Translations under genes and position numbers: made by a program | Shown here: piece by piece, positions 26,078-35,926 of the stretch | How positions within the stretch are numbered: the stretch's first letter is position 1 | How the letters are laid out: every line of letters begins with the position of its first letter | Notes under the pieces: generated by a model | Told to the model about the DNA's origin: nothing | Databases searched by the model: none | Seen by the model: the letters and a program-made list of their open reading frames with translations, nothing else | NCBI RefSeq assembly: GCF_029689925.1 | Contig: NZ_CP121445.1 | Span: 2,721,001 to 2,785,000, forward strand | Length of the DNA stretch: 64,000 nt | Source of the DNA: Anaerocolumna sp. AGMB13025 | GTDB taxonomy: Bacteria; Bacillota; Clostridia; Lachnospirales; Lachnospiraceae | Direction: 5' to 3'

Positions 26078-27379
26078 ATGAGCAGTGATTTTTTTGATAA
26101 CCAAAACAACAATGAGAAAAATATAAATAGTACATCTAATCCAACCAATGGGATTTATGATGGCAGAGAAGTTATAATTGATGTAAAGCCAAAAAAGAAA
26201 CATAATCTGGCGAAAAGTTTTACCAAAATAGTAGCAGCAGGAGCCGTCTTTGGCTTGGTTGCAGGAGCATCCTTCCAGGGGTATTATTCAATGACTAATA
26301 CTAATAAGAATACGGACGGGACCACGAAAACCAGCAGTAACGGTGCGGGTAATGTCGTAGCTCTGGAAACAGGTGCCGGACAGAACAATGATGCGGGCGA
26401 TGTATCCAATGTCGTAAGTAATGCAATGCCTTCTATTGTAGCTATTAATTCAGTAATGCCTAAGACAACAAGTGATATATTTGGAAGAGAATACAGTCAG
26501 GATGTACAAGGAAGCGGCTCCGGCATTATAATAGCGCAAAATGATTCTGAAATTTTAATAGCAACCAATAACCACGTAGTTGCCAATGCAAAATCCGTAG
26601 AAATTGTTTTTGCTGATGATACAAAAGCACCGGCAACCATTAAAGGAACGGAACCAGGAAAGGATTTAGCGGTGATATCCGTAAAACTTTCCGATTTAAA
26701 AGAAGGAACCATTGATCATATAAAAATTGCAACCTTAGGTAATTCAAAATCCATTAAGCTGGGTGAAATGGCAATAGCCATAGGTAATGCCCTTGGTTAC
26801 GGGCAGTCTATCACCGTAGGTTATGTCAGTGCATTAAATAGAGAAGTAACGGTTGATGATGTAACCTTACACGTATTACAGACCGATGCGGCCATTAACC
26901 CTGGTAACAGCGGAGGTGCCCTCCTTAACTCCAAAGGTGAGGTAATTGGTATTAATTCAGTAAAATATGTAGATGATAATGTTGAGAGTATAGGCTATGC
27001 TATTCCTATAACAGATGCAATTCCTATTATCAATGAGTTGATGAACAGGCAGATTCTGGCTGATGGCGATAAAGCTTATTTAGGTATAGCCGGTAAAGAT
27101 GTTACCAATGATTACTCTGAAAGATTTAATATGCCGGTAGGCGTATATGTAGGAGAAATCAAAAAAGGCTCTGCTGCAGAGAAAGCTGGATTAAAAGTCG
27201 GGGATATTATTGTATCCGTTAATAATATCAGTGTTGAAACCATGACAGATCTGCAGGATGTTTTAGGATATACCAAAGCAGGTTCAAGCGGCACAGTAGG
27301 AATAAAATCCTTAGAGGCCGGCAAGTACGTTGATAAAACAATTAACGTAGATTTTGATACCAGACCTGCTGGAAATTAA
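26078..27379 (+). CDS. htrA: HtrA/DegP-like membrane-anchored serine protease
   Basis: Surface quality-control protease. The layout is a cytoplasmic tail, a membrane helix (about 48-70) and a low-complexity Asn/Thr linker, followed by a trypsin-like domain. The catalytic triad is His166 (TNNHVV), Asp196 (GKDLAVI) and Ser278 (NPGNSGGALL). One PDZ domain spans about residues 335-425 (GVYVGEIKKGSAAEKAGLKVGD). The length of 433 fits the Firmicutes HtrA type. AAAGGAGA precedes the ATG. It is monocistronic with its own terminator. Confidence 0.94.
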   Translation: MSSDFFDNQNNNEKNINSTSNPTNGIYDGREVIIDVKPKKKHNLAKSFTKIVAAGAVFGLVAGASFQGYYSMTNTNKNTDGTTKTSSNGAGNVVALETGAGQNNDAGDVSNVVSNAMPSIVAINSVMPKTTSDIFGREYSQDVQGSGSGIIIAQNDSEILIATNNHVVANAKSVEIVFADDTKAPATIKGTEPGKDLAVISVKLSDLKEGTIDHIKIATLGNSKSIKLGEMAIAIGNALGYGQSITVGYVSALNREVTVDDVTLHVLQTDAAINPGNSGGALLNSKGEVIGINSVKYVDDNVESIGYAIPITDAIPIINELMNRQILADGDKAYLGIAGKDVTNDYSERFNMPVGVYVGEIKKGSAAEKAGLKVGDIIVSVNNISVETMTDLQDVLGYTKAGSSGTVGIKSLEAGKYVDKTINVDFDTRPAGN

Positions 27380-27411
27380 ATCAATAATTATATATAATCA
27401 AAAACTGGAAT

Positions 27412-27447
27412 AGCAGCGGCAGATATTTGCCGCTGTTGTTCTTTTTC
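27412..27447 (+). terminator. Terminator of htrA
   Basis: The stem agcagcggca / tgccgctgtt has a 6-nt loop and is followed by gttctttttc. Confidence 0.85.
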
Positions 27448-27500
27448 TAAGAATATTAAGGCAAGGTAAATATAAAAGCGACAAAATATTACAATATGTG

Positions 27501-28604
27501 ATGAATTATAATATAGATTTGCTTGACAGGTATTTAATACTTGGTTATGATAGGCTTATGAAATTATGTTATTTGGAGGTATACCAGACAGAGATGATCG
27601 AAAAGAATGTTTTAGAAGATACAATTGAAGAAGATAAAGAAGAAGATCTTTTCATAAATAGAGAATATACTGCCACAGTAGATGTAATTATACCGGTTTA
27701 TAAACCCGATAATAAATTTAATCAGCTGATGGAGAGATTAGTGAAACAAAGTAAAAAACCCAATCGGATTATTTTACTGCATACAATAGAAGAGACTTTG
27801 GACGCAAACCAGCATATAGCATATGCTTTAAGTCTTGGCACACCAGAATGTGCCGTAGAGTGCTATGATATAGAAAAAGCTGATTTTGATCACGGTGGAA
27901 CTAGAAACTACGGTGCTTCCTTGTCTCAGGCTGAAATCATGCTTTTTATGACCCAGGATGCGGTTCCTGCGGATTCCCATCTGGTTAATACAATCATAAT
28001 GCCTTTTCAAGACCCATTGGTGGCAGCAGTATATGGCAGACAGTTAGCCAACCAAAAAAGCGGGATAATTGAAGCTTATACCAGACAGTTTAATTATCCG
28101 GATAAAAGCTATACCAAAACCCTAAAGGATCTTCCAAGACTTGGAATCAAGACTTATTTCTGTTCTAATGTATGTGCGGCCTATCGAAAGGACGTATACG
28201 ATTCTCTGGGTGGATTTGTAACGAAAACTATTTTTAATGAAGATATGATTATGGCAGCGGCAATTATTAATGAGGGCTATACCATAGCATATTCAGCAGA
28301 AACTAAAGTTTTCCATTCACATTATTATACGTATATACAGCAATTTCAAAGAAACTTTGATCTTGCAGTTTCTCAAAAGCAATATGATCATATTTTTGCT
28401 GCTGTAAAATCGGAAAATGAAGGTATGAAGCTGGTAAAGAACACTATAAAATATTTATTTAGTCAAAAATATTATTATTTAATACCTGATTTAATCCTGC
28501 AGAGCGGATTTAAATACCTGGGGTATAAGGCAGGAATGAATTATGAACGGTTTCCGCGTAATCTGGTTGAAAGACTTAGTATGAACCCTTCCTTTTGGAG
28601 ATAA
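27501..28604 (+). CDS. Family 2 glycosyltransferase (rhamnosyltransferase-like)
   Basis: GT-A glycosyltransferase. After an acidic N-terminal segment of about 55 residues, the catalytic domain starts with VDVIIPVYKPD. HGGTRNYGASLSQAEIMLFMTQDA holds the nucleotide-sugar and metal-binding region (the QDA variant of the DxD site). FNEDMIMAAAIINEGY and HSHYYTYIQQFQRNFD are typical of rhamnosyltransferase-type GT2 proteins. The start is uncertain because no good ribosome site precedes the GTG at 27498 or the ATG at 27501. Together with the next gene it probably adds sugars to a surface polysaccharide; the acceptor is unknown. Confidence 0.82.
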   Translation: MNYNIDLLDRYLILGYDRLMKLCYLEVYQTEMIEKNVLEDTIEEDKEEDLFINREYTATVDVIIPVYKPDNKFNQLMERLVKQSKKPNRIILLHTIEETLDANQHIAYALSLGTPECAVECYDIEKADFDHGGTRNYGASLSQAEIMLFMTQDAVPADSHLVNTIIMPFQDPLVAAVYGRQLANQKSGIIEAYTRQFNYPDKSYTKTLKDLPRLGIKTYFCSNVCAAYRKDVYDSLGGFVTKTIFNEDMIMAAAIINEGYTIAYSAETKVFHSHYYTYIQQFQRNFDLAVSQKQYDHIFAAVKSENEGMKLVKNTIKYLFSQKYYYLIPDLILQSGFKYLGYKAGMNYERFPRNLVERLSMNPSFWR

Positions 28605-28710
28605 ATTATTGACGGCTTGCTTATGATTTACACTACGAAATAAATTATGATAAACATGAGATGTCTGCTAATATAGACTGCATGTTTCCGGAAAGGTCAG
28701 GATAAACAGA

Positions 28711-29712
28711 ATGAATCGAGTTAATATTATAATGGCAACCTATAATGGAGCGAAATATATCAGGGAACAGATTGAATCAATCATAAAAGGTCAGTATGAC
28801 AACTGGAAATTATGGATATTTGATGATGGTTCCACTGATGATACACTTAGCATAATTGAAGAATATGTAAGCCATTATCCGGGTAAAGTTATGTGTCAGC
28901 AAAATACTGTAAATAAAGGCGTAACCCTTAATTTCCTGGAGGGAGTTAAATATGCTGCTGAATGCAATAAAAGAATTGCTGACCCAGAGGAAGAGTTAAT
29001 AGGGAATGCGACAGAGGAAGAGGAACCTGAATTTATCAGGGATTATTATATGTTCTGCGACCAGGATGATGTCTGGATGACTGATAAAATCTGTAAGACA
29101 ATGATGCAGATAAAAAAAGTTGAAAAAAAATATGGACCAGATCAACCAATAGCAGTATTTACCGATGCTCTGGTTGTAGACCAGGAATTAAATATTGTGG
29201 AACGCTCCTTTATAAAAAGCAGCAGACTAGATACCTGTAAAGTAGATCTTCCTCATATAATGATGGAAAATAAATTAATTGGCTGTACCGTTATGTTTAA
29301 TGAATCCTTGCAGAAATTACTAGAACTGCAGCCGTGTAATGCAAGGTACCATGACTGGTGGGTAGCATTGGTTGCTGCGGCTTTCGGACATATCAGTTTC
29401 CTGCCTGCAGTAACACTATTTTATAGACAGCATGGGGATAATGTAGTTGGCAATCAGAATTTCCTATCTTACATTACTGACCGTGTAAGTTCTTTACAAC
29501 AGCAAAAGGAAGTAATTCATAAAACTGCACTGCAAGCGAAAGAATTTTATAAAATATATGAACCTGTAATGTCTGAAAAGCAAAAAATACAGGTATCTTG
29601 CATGGCGAATATATTAAACGAAAGCTGGATTAAGAGAAGACATCTTATATTAAAATTTGGCTTTATGAAAACTGGAATCCTCAGAAATTTAGGTCTCTTT
29701 TACATTTTGTAA
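28711..29712 (+). CDS. Family 2 glycosyltransferase (rhamnosyltransferase-like)
   Basis: GT-A fold. NIIMATYNGAKYIREQIESI and FDDGSTDDTL form the nucleotide-sugar site and FCDQDDVWM the metal-binding DxD region. MHDWW-like YHDWWVAL and FYRQHGDNVVG are typical of RfbF/RgpA-type enzymes. An acidic insertion (about residues 88-108, rich in E) lies between the first half and the DQDD motif. AGGATAAACAGA precedes the ATG. The 106-bp gap from the preceding glycosyltransferase suggests a shared pathway, probably cell-wall polysaccharide. Confidence 0.87.
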   Translation: MNRVNIIMATYNGAKYIREQIESIIKGQYDNWKLWIFDDGSTDDTLSIIEEYVSHYPGKVMCQQNTVNKGVTLNFLEGVKYAAECNKRIADPEEELIGNATEEEEPEFIRDYYMFCDQDDVWMTDKICKTMMQIKKVEKKYGPDQPIAVFTDALVVDQELNIVERSFIKSSRLDTCKVDLPHIMMENKLIGCTVMFNESLQKLLELQPCNARYHDWWVALVAAAFGHISFLPAVTLFYRQHGDNVVGNQNFLSYITDRVSSLQQQKEVIHKTALQAKEFYKIYEPVMSEKQKIQVSCMANILNESWIKRRHLILKFGFMKTGILRNLGLFYIL

Positions 29713-29784
29713 TCAAACATGGCTGAGAATTTTCTAAAAATTTCAGGCACTGGCAAATTAGTATTCAAAAAAATGTTTTAATTA

Positions 29785-29813
29785 TTGACAATTAATACTC
29801 ATATTGTTAAAAT
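29785..29813 (+). promoter_or_regulatory. Consensus promoter of ilvN-ilvC
   Basis: A perfect ttgaca (29785-29790), a 17-bp spacer and taaaat (29808-29813). The leader would be only about 30 nt, leaving no room for a T-box riboswitch. Confidence 0.8.
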
Positions 29814-29852
29814 GAATACAATTTAAAGCAAAGAATCTATATGGAGGTTCCG

Positions 29853-30359
29853 ATGAAAAAGATGGTGTTATCAATACTGGTGGATAATACGGCCGGTGTT
29901 TTAAGCCGGGTGTCCGGTTTATTCAGCAGAAGAGGATATAATATAGATAGTTTAACAGTTGGGGAAACACAGGACCCTGCATATTCCAGAATGACGGTAG
30001 TAGTGAATGGTGATGACCAGATTTTAGAGCAGATCAGAAAGCAGCTGCTTAAGCTGGAAGATGTACAAGAGATTCGGGAATTATTACCGGATGAGTCCGT
30101 GTGCAGAGAATTAATACTGGTAAAAGTTCTGTCAACAGTGAAAGAAAGACAAGCAATTATTGCTGTGGCAGACATATTCCGAGCCAAAATTGTGGATGTT
30201 GCCATGGAATCCCTTATGATTGAGTTAACAGGTAATCAGGCTAAAATTGATGCATTCATTAAATTACTCGAAGGTTATACGATCAAAGAGATTGTCAGAA
30301 CAGGAATTACTGGTCTTACCAGAGGTTCCGGTGATATAGCAGATTATCTGGATGATTGA
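29853..30359 (+). CDS. ilvN: Acetolactate synthase small (regulatory) subunit
   Basis: Regulatory subunit of acetohydroxyacid synthase, conferring valine feedback. An N-terminal ACT domain (LSILVDNTAGVLSRVSGLFSRRGYNIDSL) is followed by the C-terminal ALS_ss domain (LILVKV...RAIIAVADIFRAKIVD-like). An ATG at 29841 lies inside the ribosome site itself; GGAGG at 29843-29847 is spaced for the ATG at 29853. No catalytic ilvB is adjacent, which is unusual because the two are often linked. ilvC follows. Confidence 0.92.
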   Translation: MKKMVLSILVDNTAGVLSRVSGLFSRRGYNIDSLTVGETQDPAYSRMTVVVNGDDQILEQIRKQLLKLEDVQEIRELLPDESVCRELILVKVLSTVKERQAIIAVADIFRAKIVDVAMESLMIELTGNQAKIDAFIKLLEGYTIKEIVRTGITGLTRGSGDIADYLDD

Positions 30360-30384
30360 GTTGCGGGAATCAGCGTTACTATTT

Positions 30385-30412
30385 AACGCCTGCCTTTGTG
30401 CAGGCGGTGTTA
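30385..30412 (+). terminator. Hairpin between ilvN and ilvC (attenuator-like)
   Basis: cgcctgc-6-gcaggcg is a perfect 7-bp GC-rich stem followed by gtgttattta, a weak T-tract. It could reduce read-through from ilvN into ilvC. Confidence 0.55.
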
Positions 30413-30511
30413 TTTAGAATTAGACTTTAACAAGTTAAATGGATAAAGATTATTGAAGGTTATTTCAAAGAGTGGCGACACTTTTTACAATAATAAATTA
30501 TAACTATTTAG

Positions 30512-31534
<1,023 letters not shown>

Positions 31535-31573
31535 GTAAACATAATTAATAAACAATCTAAAATAATAGGAATC

Positions 31574-31626
31574 AAAAAAGATATCCCACGACAATGAAAG
31601 GTTCATTGTCATGGGATATCTTTTTT
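31574..31626. terminator. Strong bidirectional terminator of ilvC
   Basis: The stem aaaaaagatatccca-c-gacaatga pairs with tcattgtc-a-tgggatatctttttt around a 4-nt loop. The arms are about 24 nt with one mismatch. Confidence 0.92.
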
Positions 31627-31633
31627 ATTCAGG

Positions 31634-31962
31634 AGCTGTTGTAAAATGCAGGATATTAGAACCAGAGGTTGTTGCAAAATGTAGGTAATAGAACCTGGAG
31701 CTGTTGCAAAATGTAGGATATAGAACCAGGGCTTAGAATAAGGATTATATTTTATAAAAATTTTGTTCCAAGTTCGCGCGAATGTGCGGCTGCATTCTCT
31801 TTCTTGCAGCCATTCGCGCATACTTTCCACAAAATTTTTATAAAATATAATCCTTATTCTCTCCCAGGTAATTTAGTCTTTGGATTTGCAACAGCTCCAG
31901 GTAATTTAGTCTTTGGATTTGCAACAGCTCCAGATAATTTAGTCTTTGGATTTGCAACAGTC
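31634..31962. repeat. Large palindromic element: 126-nt hairpin flanked by inverted tandem repeats
   Basis: Left side: three 32-33-bp direct repeats beginning agctgttg (31634, about 31667 and 31699). Centre: 31735-31766 and 31829-31860 form a perfect 32-bp inverted repeat. Inside it is a second stem, gcgcgaatg + ggctgca (31776-31794, with tgc bulged) against 31805-31819, with the loop ttctctttct. Right side: three 33-bp repeats, the first two identical (31864-31896, 31897-31929) and the third nearly so (31930-31962). The right repeats, read on the minus strand, also begin agctgttgcaaa and end acctgg, so they are inverted copies related to the left set. No protein is encoded. Confidence 0.88.
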
Positions 31963-31985
31963 CCGTAATATAAAAACAGGACCTG

Positions 31986-32072
31986 CAGGATGCACATGAC
32001 GCTTAATAGGAAGGTGTCACTGATGTGACAGGCTTGTCAGCGCTAGAGTCTGGCAAGCCAAACTCTTTGTTC
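31986..32072 (+). repeat. Dispersed structured repeat, copy B
   Basis: Matches copy A (23088-23174) over the same 87-bp length, including caggatgc at the left and cagcgctagagtctggc and ctctttgttc at the right. The inner hairpin tgtcac-tgat-gtgaca is preserved although its loop differs. The 3' hairpin keeps pairing with changed bases. It lies between the palindromic element and mutY. Confidence 0.75.
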
Positions 32073-32190
32073 TTGCATATATAGTTGATTTTGGTGAATT
32101 TAATAAAATTATTGCGGTTTATCTTGTTACCGGGTTGAAATTCTTGTAAAATAGTAATGTATATCGAATTCACACAACTGGAGATAAAAA

Positions 32191-33267
32191 ATGAACAATA
32201 ATTATTCAGAAACCATAGATTATTTACTTGACTGGTATGATAATAATGCCAGAATATTACCCTGGAGATCAAATCCTAAACCTTATTATGTATGGATATC
32301 AGAAATAATGCTGCAGCAGACCAGAGTGGAAGCAGTTAAATTATATTTTGAACGGTTTATACAGGTACTTCCGGATATAAAAGCACTGGCAGAGGCACAA
32401 GAAGAACCACTTATGAAATTATGGGAAGGCTTAGGCTATTATAATAGAGCCAGGAATCTGAAAAAGGCAGCCCAGATTATAATGGAGGAACATAACGGTG
32501 TAATGCCTTCGGACTATCAAAGTCTCTTAAAACTTCCCGGCATCGGGAACTATACGGCAGGAGCAATTGCATCGATTGCCTTTGGAATAGCAGAACCTGC
32601 GGTAGATGGCAATGTTCTTCGTGTTATGAAGCGATTAGCCGGTAGTTTTGATGATATCACCAAAGCCAGTGTTAAAAAAGAACTGGAACAGGATATCAGG
32701 GAAATTATGCCGAAAGACCGACCGGGGGATTTCAATCAATCCTTGATGGAACTTGGCGCTACCATATGTATACCAAATGGAAAACCCTTGTGCATGAAAT
32801 GTCCGATTATGCACCTATGTAAAGCGTTTCGTAATAAGACGGAAATGAGTATTCCGGTAAAACCACAGAAAAAACCGAGGGTAGTAGAGGAAAAGACAAT
32901 CTTTTTGATTGAGAAAAACGGTGAATATGCCATCAGAAAACGAAAAAACAGTGGACTTCTGGCCGGGCTATGGGAATTGCCGTCTGTTGAAGGAAAGTTA
33001 ATGATAGATGGAGTGGAACAATTACTTAAGGAGCATGGAGTGACAGGTTATACAATTAATAGTCTTGGTGATGGAAAACATATATTTTCCCACATTGAGT
33101 GGCATATGACGGGGTATTATATTAAATTGGATGTAGAATCCGGAGTAATGGAGGATACTGTATATTTTACAGATGGTGACGGGAAGATTATATGGGCCGG
33201 TAAAGAACAGATCGAAGAGAAATACACATTACCGACCGCATATGAAAAATATCGGAACTGCATTTAG
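32191..33267 (+). CDS. mutY: A/G-specific adenine glycosylase
   Basis: Removes A mispaired with 8-oxoguanine. The helix-hairpin-helix is LLKLPGIGNYTAGAI (112-126), the catalytic Glu38 is in SEIMLQQTRVE and Asp139 in AVDGNVLRV. The [4Fe-4S] cysteines are C193, C201, C204 and C210 (spacing 7-2-5). The C-terminal NUDIX-like 8-oxoG recognition domain spans about residues 225-355 (WELPSVEG, HIFSHIEWHM). GGAG precedes the ATG. 358 residues. Confidence 0.95.
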   Translation: MNNNYSETIDYLLDWYDNNARILPWRSNPKPYYVWISEIMLQQTRVEAVKLYFERFIQVLPDIKALAEAQEEPLMKLWEGLGYYNRARNLKKAAQIIMEEHNGVMPSDYQSLLKLPGIGNYTAGAIASIAFGIAEPAVDGNVLRVMKRLAGSFDDITKASVKKELEQDIREIMPKDRPGDFNQSLMELGATICIPNGKPLCMKCPIMHLCKAFRNKTEMSIPVKPQKKPRVVEEKTIFLIEKNGEYAIRKRKNSGLLAGLWELPSVEGKLMIDGVEQLLKEHGVTGYTINSLGDGKHIFSHIEWHMTGYYIKLDVESGVMEDTVYFTDGDGKIIWAGKEQIEEKYTLPTAYEKYRNCI

Positions 33268-33343
33268 CCCTTTTAATGGTTTATCTTGTTATCAGTGGAA
33301 ACTGCTGGGAAGCGGTAGAGTAATATACTAAGCTTCTATATCC

Positions 33344-34255
33344 TTATTCGCTGTATATATACTCGGTTTTATAAAATTGAATGAATTTACGGACAGAGTC
33401 CGACAGCTGAATATGATTTAAATAAACAAAACCGACTTCCCTTTTATCCAAGGGTTTCTCAAGAGGAACTTCAATCAAACTGCCTTCCCTTAATTCTTTT
33501 TGAACAAATTCTTTGATAACACAGGATACCCCAAGTCCAATCTTGGCGAATTCAATCAGCAGATCCATATTACTGACCTCCAGAATCTGATTTGTTTCAA
33601 TCTGATTTCTGGTAAAATAGTCTTCTATAAATAATCTGGATATATTCTTTTCATCTAAAAGCATTACATTAGCACTTTTAAAAATATCGGACAGAATTGT
33701 CTGGGCTTCCCGAATTTTAAGATTTTCAAGATAAGCTTTCGTTGTAACAAAAACATCTTCGATCTGAGCTGCTGTATAATAATCTAAATTTTTTAAAACA
33801 GCAGGTTTTCCAATCAAGCCAATATCAAGTTTTCCTTTCTCCAGTAACTCTAACGTTTGAAAAGTGGACTGACATTCGATGGTTATATTAATGTGGGGAT
33901 GGGAAGATACGAACTCTTTGAGATAAGGTAAAAGCATATATTTACACAAGGTTGTACTTACTCCGATACGGATATGTCCGATGCCCAGCTCATTGATGCG
34001 TTTTAGATTAGCTTCTCCCTGCATTAAAGTATCAAAGGCAGTTTTGGTATATTCATATAACTGGCTGCCCTCGTCGGTTAAGCGGACACCTCTGGAGGTT
34101 CTTGTAAATAATAGAATGCCGAGGTTCTCCTCCAGCCTGGTTATAGATTTACTGATTGCCGGTTGGCTGATATAAAGTTCTTTAGCAGCCCGGGATATAT
34201 TGCAGGTTTCAGCTACCGTATTAAAAATTTTGTATAGGCTTAAGTTTTGCTCCAT
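33344..34255 (-). CDS. LysR-family transcriptional regulator
   Basis: A typical LTTR of 303 residues. The N-terminal winged helix-turn-helix is ISRAAKELYISQPAISKSITRLEENLG (about residues 17-43). The effector-binding domain starts near residue 90 (GHIRIGVSTTLCKYMLLPYL). It is divergent from leuB across a 238-bp region holding an LTTR-type dyad, so it is the likely regulator of the leu genes. The co-inducer is not deducible. Confidence 0.9.
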   Translation of the reverse strand: MEQNLSLYKIFNTVAETCNISRAAKELYISQPAISKSITRLEENLGILLFTRTSRGVRLTDEGSQLYEYTKTAFDTLMQGEANLKRINELGIGHIRIGVSTTLCKYMLLPYLKEFVSSHPHINITIECQSTFQTLELLEKGKLDIGLIGKPAVLKNLDYYTAAQIEDVFVTTKAYLENLKIREAQTILSDIFKSANVMLLDEKNISRLFIEDYFTRNQIETNQILEVSNMDLLIEFAKIGLGVSCVIKEFVQKELREGSLIEVPLEKPLDKREVGFVYLNHIQLSDSVRKFIQFYKTEYIYSE

Positions 34256-34358
34256 TCTGATACCTTTCTAGAAAATAATATTAGTTATATTAAACCGCGT
34301 GCAACGATGTTTTACATGGCATTTTTGTAATATTTCAAGTTGATAACTAAGTTTTTGA

Positions 34359-34375
34359 TATAACTCTTTGTTATA
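34359..34375. promoter_or_regulatory. Candidate LysR-type operator between regulator and leuB
   Basis: The perfect dyad tataac-tcttt-gttata contains the T-N11-A core (ATAAC-N5-GTTAT) of LTTR boxes. It lies 119 bp upstream of the leuB start and 104 bp upstream of the regulator start. Confidence 0.6.
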
Positions 34376-34493
34376 ATAAGTATTCTTTATATGTATTTCA
34401 ATTATATCAAATAGTATGATAGAATAGCAATAACAAAGATAAACTATTTCAGAAAAATATTTATTTTATTTACATAGCGAAAGGATGAGAAGA

Positions 34494-35576
34494 ATGAATT
34501 TCAACATTGCTGTTATACCAGGAGATGGAATAGGACCGGAAATCATTACAGAAGCAAAAAAAGTTTTGGATAAAACTGGAGTAAAATTCGGTCATGATTT
34601 TACTTATACGGAAGTACTAATGGGTGGTGTTTCCATCGATGCCACTGGTGTTCCATTAACAGAAGAGGCCCTTATGACAGCAAAGAACAGTGACTCTGTC
34701 CTGTTAGGAGCGGTAGGGGGCAATGTGGGGCAATCCAACTGGTACAGCCTTCCTCCCAATCTAAGACCGGAAGCAGGACTTTTAGCTATACGCAAAGGTT
34801 TGGGACTATTTGCCAATATCAGGCCGGCTGTGTTGTTTGAGGAGTTAAAAGGCGCTTGTCCACTAAAAGACGAAATTATTGGCGATGGGTTTGATTTTGT
34901 TGTAGTCAGAGAATTGACCGGCGGTTTATATTTCGGTGAACGGAAAACTTATGAGGAAAATGGCTTAAGAAAAGCGTTGGATACACTGGTTTATGATGAA
35001 AATGAAATCAGAAGGATTGCAAAATGGGGCTTTGAGATAGCAAAGAAAAGAAATAAAAAAGTCTGCAGTGTGGATAAGGCCAATGTAATTGATTCTTCGA
35101 GATTATGGAGACAGGTGGTTAAAGAAGTTTCTGCGGATTATCCCGAAGTGGAACTAACAGATATGCTGGTTGATAACTGCGCTATGCAGATTGTAAAAGA
35201 TCCAAAGCAATTCGATGTAATATTAACTGAGAATATGTTTGGAGATATCTTGTCGGATGAAGCAAGTATGGTAACCGGTTCAATCGGTATGCTGGCCTCT
35301 GCAAGTCTTGGGGATACCAAACTGGGACTATATGAACCAAGCCACGGCTCCGCACCGGATATAGCAGGTCAGAACAAAGCAAATCCCATAGCAACGGTTC
35401 TTTCTGCAGCAATGATGCTCAGATTTTCCTTTGATTTGGAGGAAGAAGCAGCTGCGATTGAAAAAGCTGTAAAAACTGTCTTGCAGAAGGGCTACCGTAC
35501 TATTGATATTCTTTCGGAAGGAAAAACTTTGGTAGGAACCAGGGAAATGGGAGACCTTATAGTCGGTGAAATTTGA
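34494..35576 (+). CDS. leuB: 3-isopropylmalate dehydrogenase
   Basis: Oxidative decarboxylation step of leucine synthesis. [13 protein letters not shown] opens the protein, with [13 protein letters not shown] [12 protein letters not shown], the substrate-site [12 protein letters not shown], and [13 protein letters not shown] and [15 protein letters not shown] (NAD site). The ATG at 34494 is spaced correctly from AAGG at 34481-34484; the ATG at 34485 is not. The gene order here is leuB-leuC-leuD, with no leuA in the window. Confidence 0.95.
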   Translation: MNFNIAVIPGDGIGPEIITEAKKVLDKTGVKFGHDFTYTEVLMGGVSIDATGVPLTEEALMTAKNSDSVLLGAVGGNVGQSNWYSLPPNLRPEAGLLAIRKGLGLFANIRPAVLFEELKGACPLKDEIIGDGFDFVVVRELTGGLYFGERKTYEENGLRKALDTLVYDENEIRRIAKWGFEIAKKRNKKVCSVDKANVIDSSRLWRQVVKEVSADYPEVELTDMLVDNCAMQIVKDPKQFDVILTENMFGDILSDEASMVTGSIGMLASASLGDTKLGLYEPSHGSAPDIAGQNKANPIATVLSAAMMLRFSFDLEEEAAAIEKAVKTVLQKGYRTIDILSEGKTLVGTREMGDLIVGEI

Positions 35577-35582
35577 TAAAAT

Positions 35583-35696
35583 AATAAGTCCCAAAGAACG
35601 TAATAAGTCCCAAAGAAAGCAATAAGTCCCAAAGAAAGCAATAAGTCCCAATGAAAGCGATAAGTCCCAAAGAAAGTAATAAGTACTAAATAAAGT
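35583..35696 (+). repeat. 19-bp minisatellite after leuB
   Basis: Six back-to-back 19-bp units (aataagtcccaaagaaagc and variants) start 7 bp after the leuB stop. The middle copies are near-identical; the last is diverged. No gene. The remaining gap to leuC (35697-35926) is AT-rich with no recognised signal. Confidence 0.92.
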
Positions 35697-35926
35697 AATG
35701 AAAAAGATGACCGCTAACATACTGTAGAAGAAAAGAAAACTAAAGAGTGGTCAGTAAATAATTCCAAAATGACATATTAGAATGAAGAAAATGTTAGAAG
35801 AATTACAATGGAAAAATGATTTAAGGAAATAGAAGTAAGAAATAATATCTATATTATTGGTATTTTACAAAATAGTTTGAAAACATAGAATGAGATAAAT
35901 ATTTAATGAAAATGGAGGATGAATAC

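Noticed and set aside
29712..29853. T-box or leader-peptide attenuator before ilvN
   Set aside because: The consensus promoter at 29785-29813 leaves only about 30 nt of leader, and no T-box motif is present.
31609..31830. 73-residue minus-strand ORF across the palindromic element
   Set aside because: Composed of terminator, tandem repeat and hairpin arm; no start signal or coding character.
31634..31962. CRISPR array
   Set aside because: The 32-33-bp units are contiguous without spacers and are arranged as inverted blocks around a hairpin; no cas genes are nearby.
35328..35720. 130-residue minus-strand ORF through the 19-bp repeat
   Set aside because: It reads partly through leuB antisense and partly through the minisatellite; the periodic peptide is a by-product.
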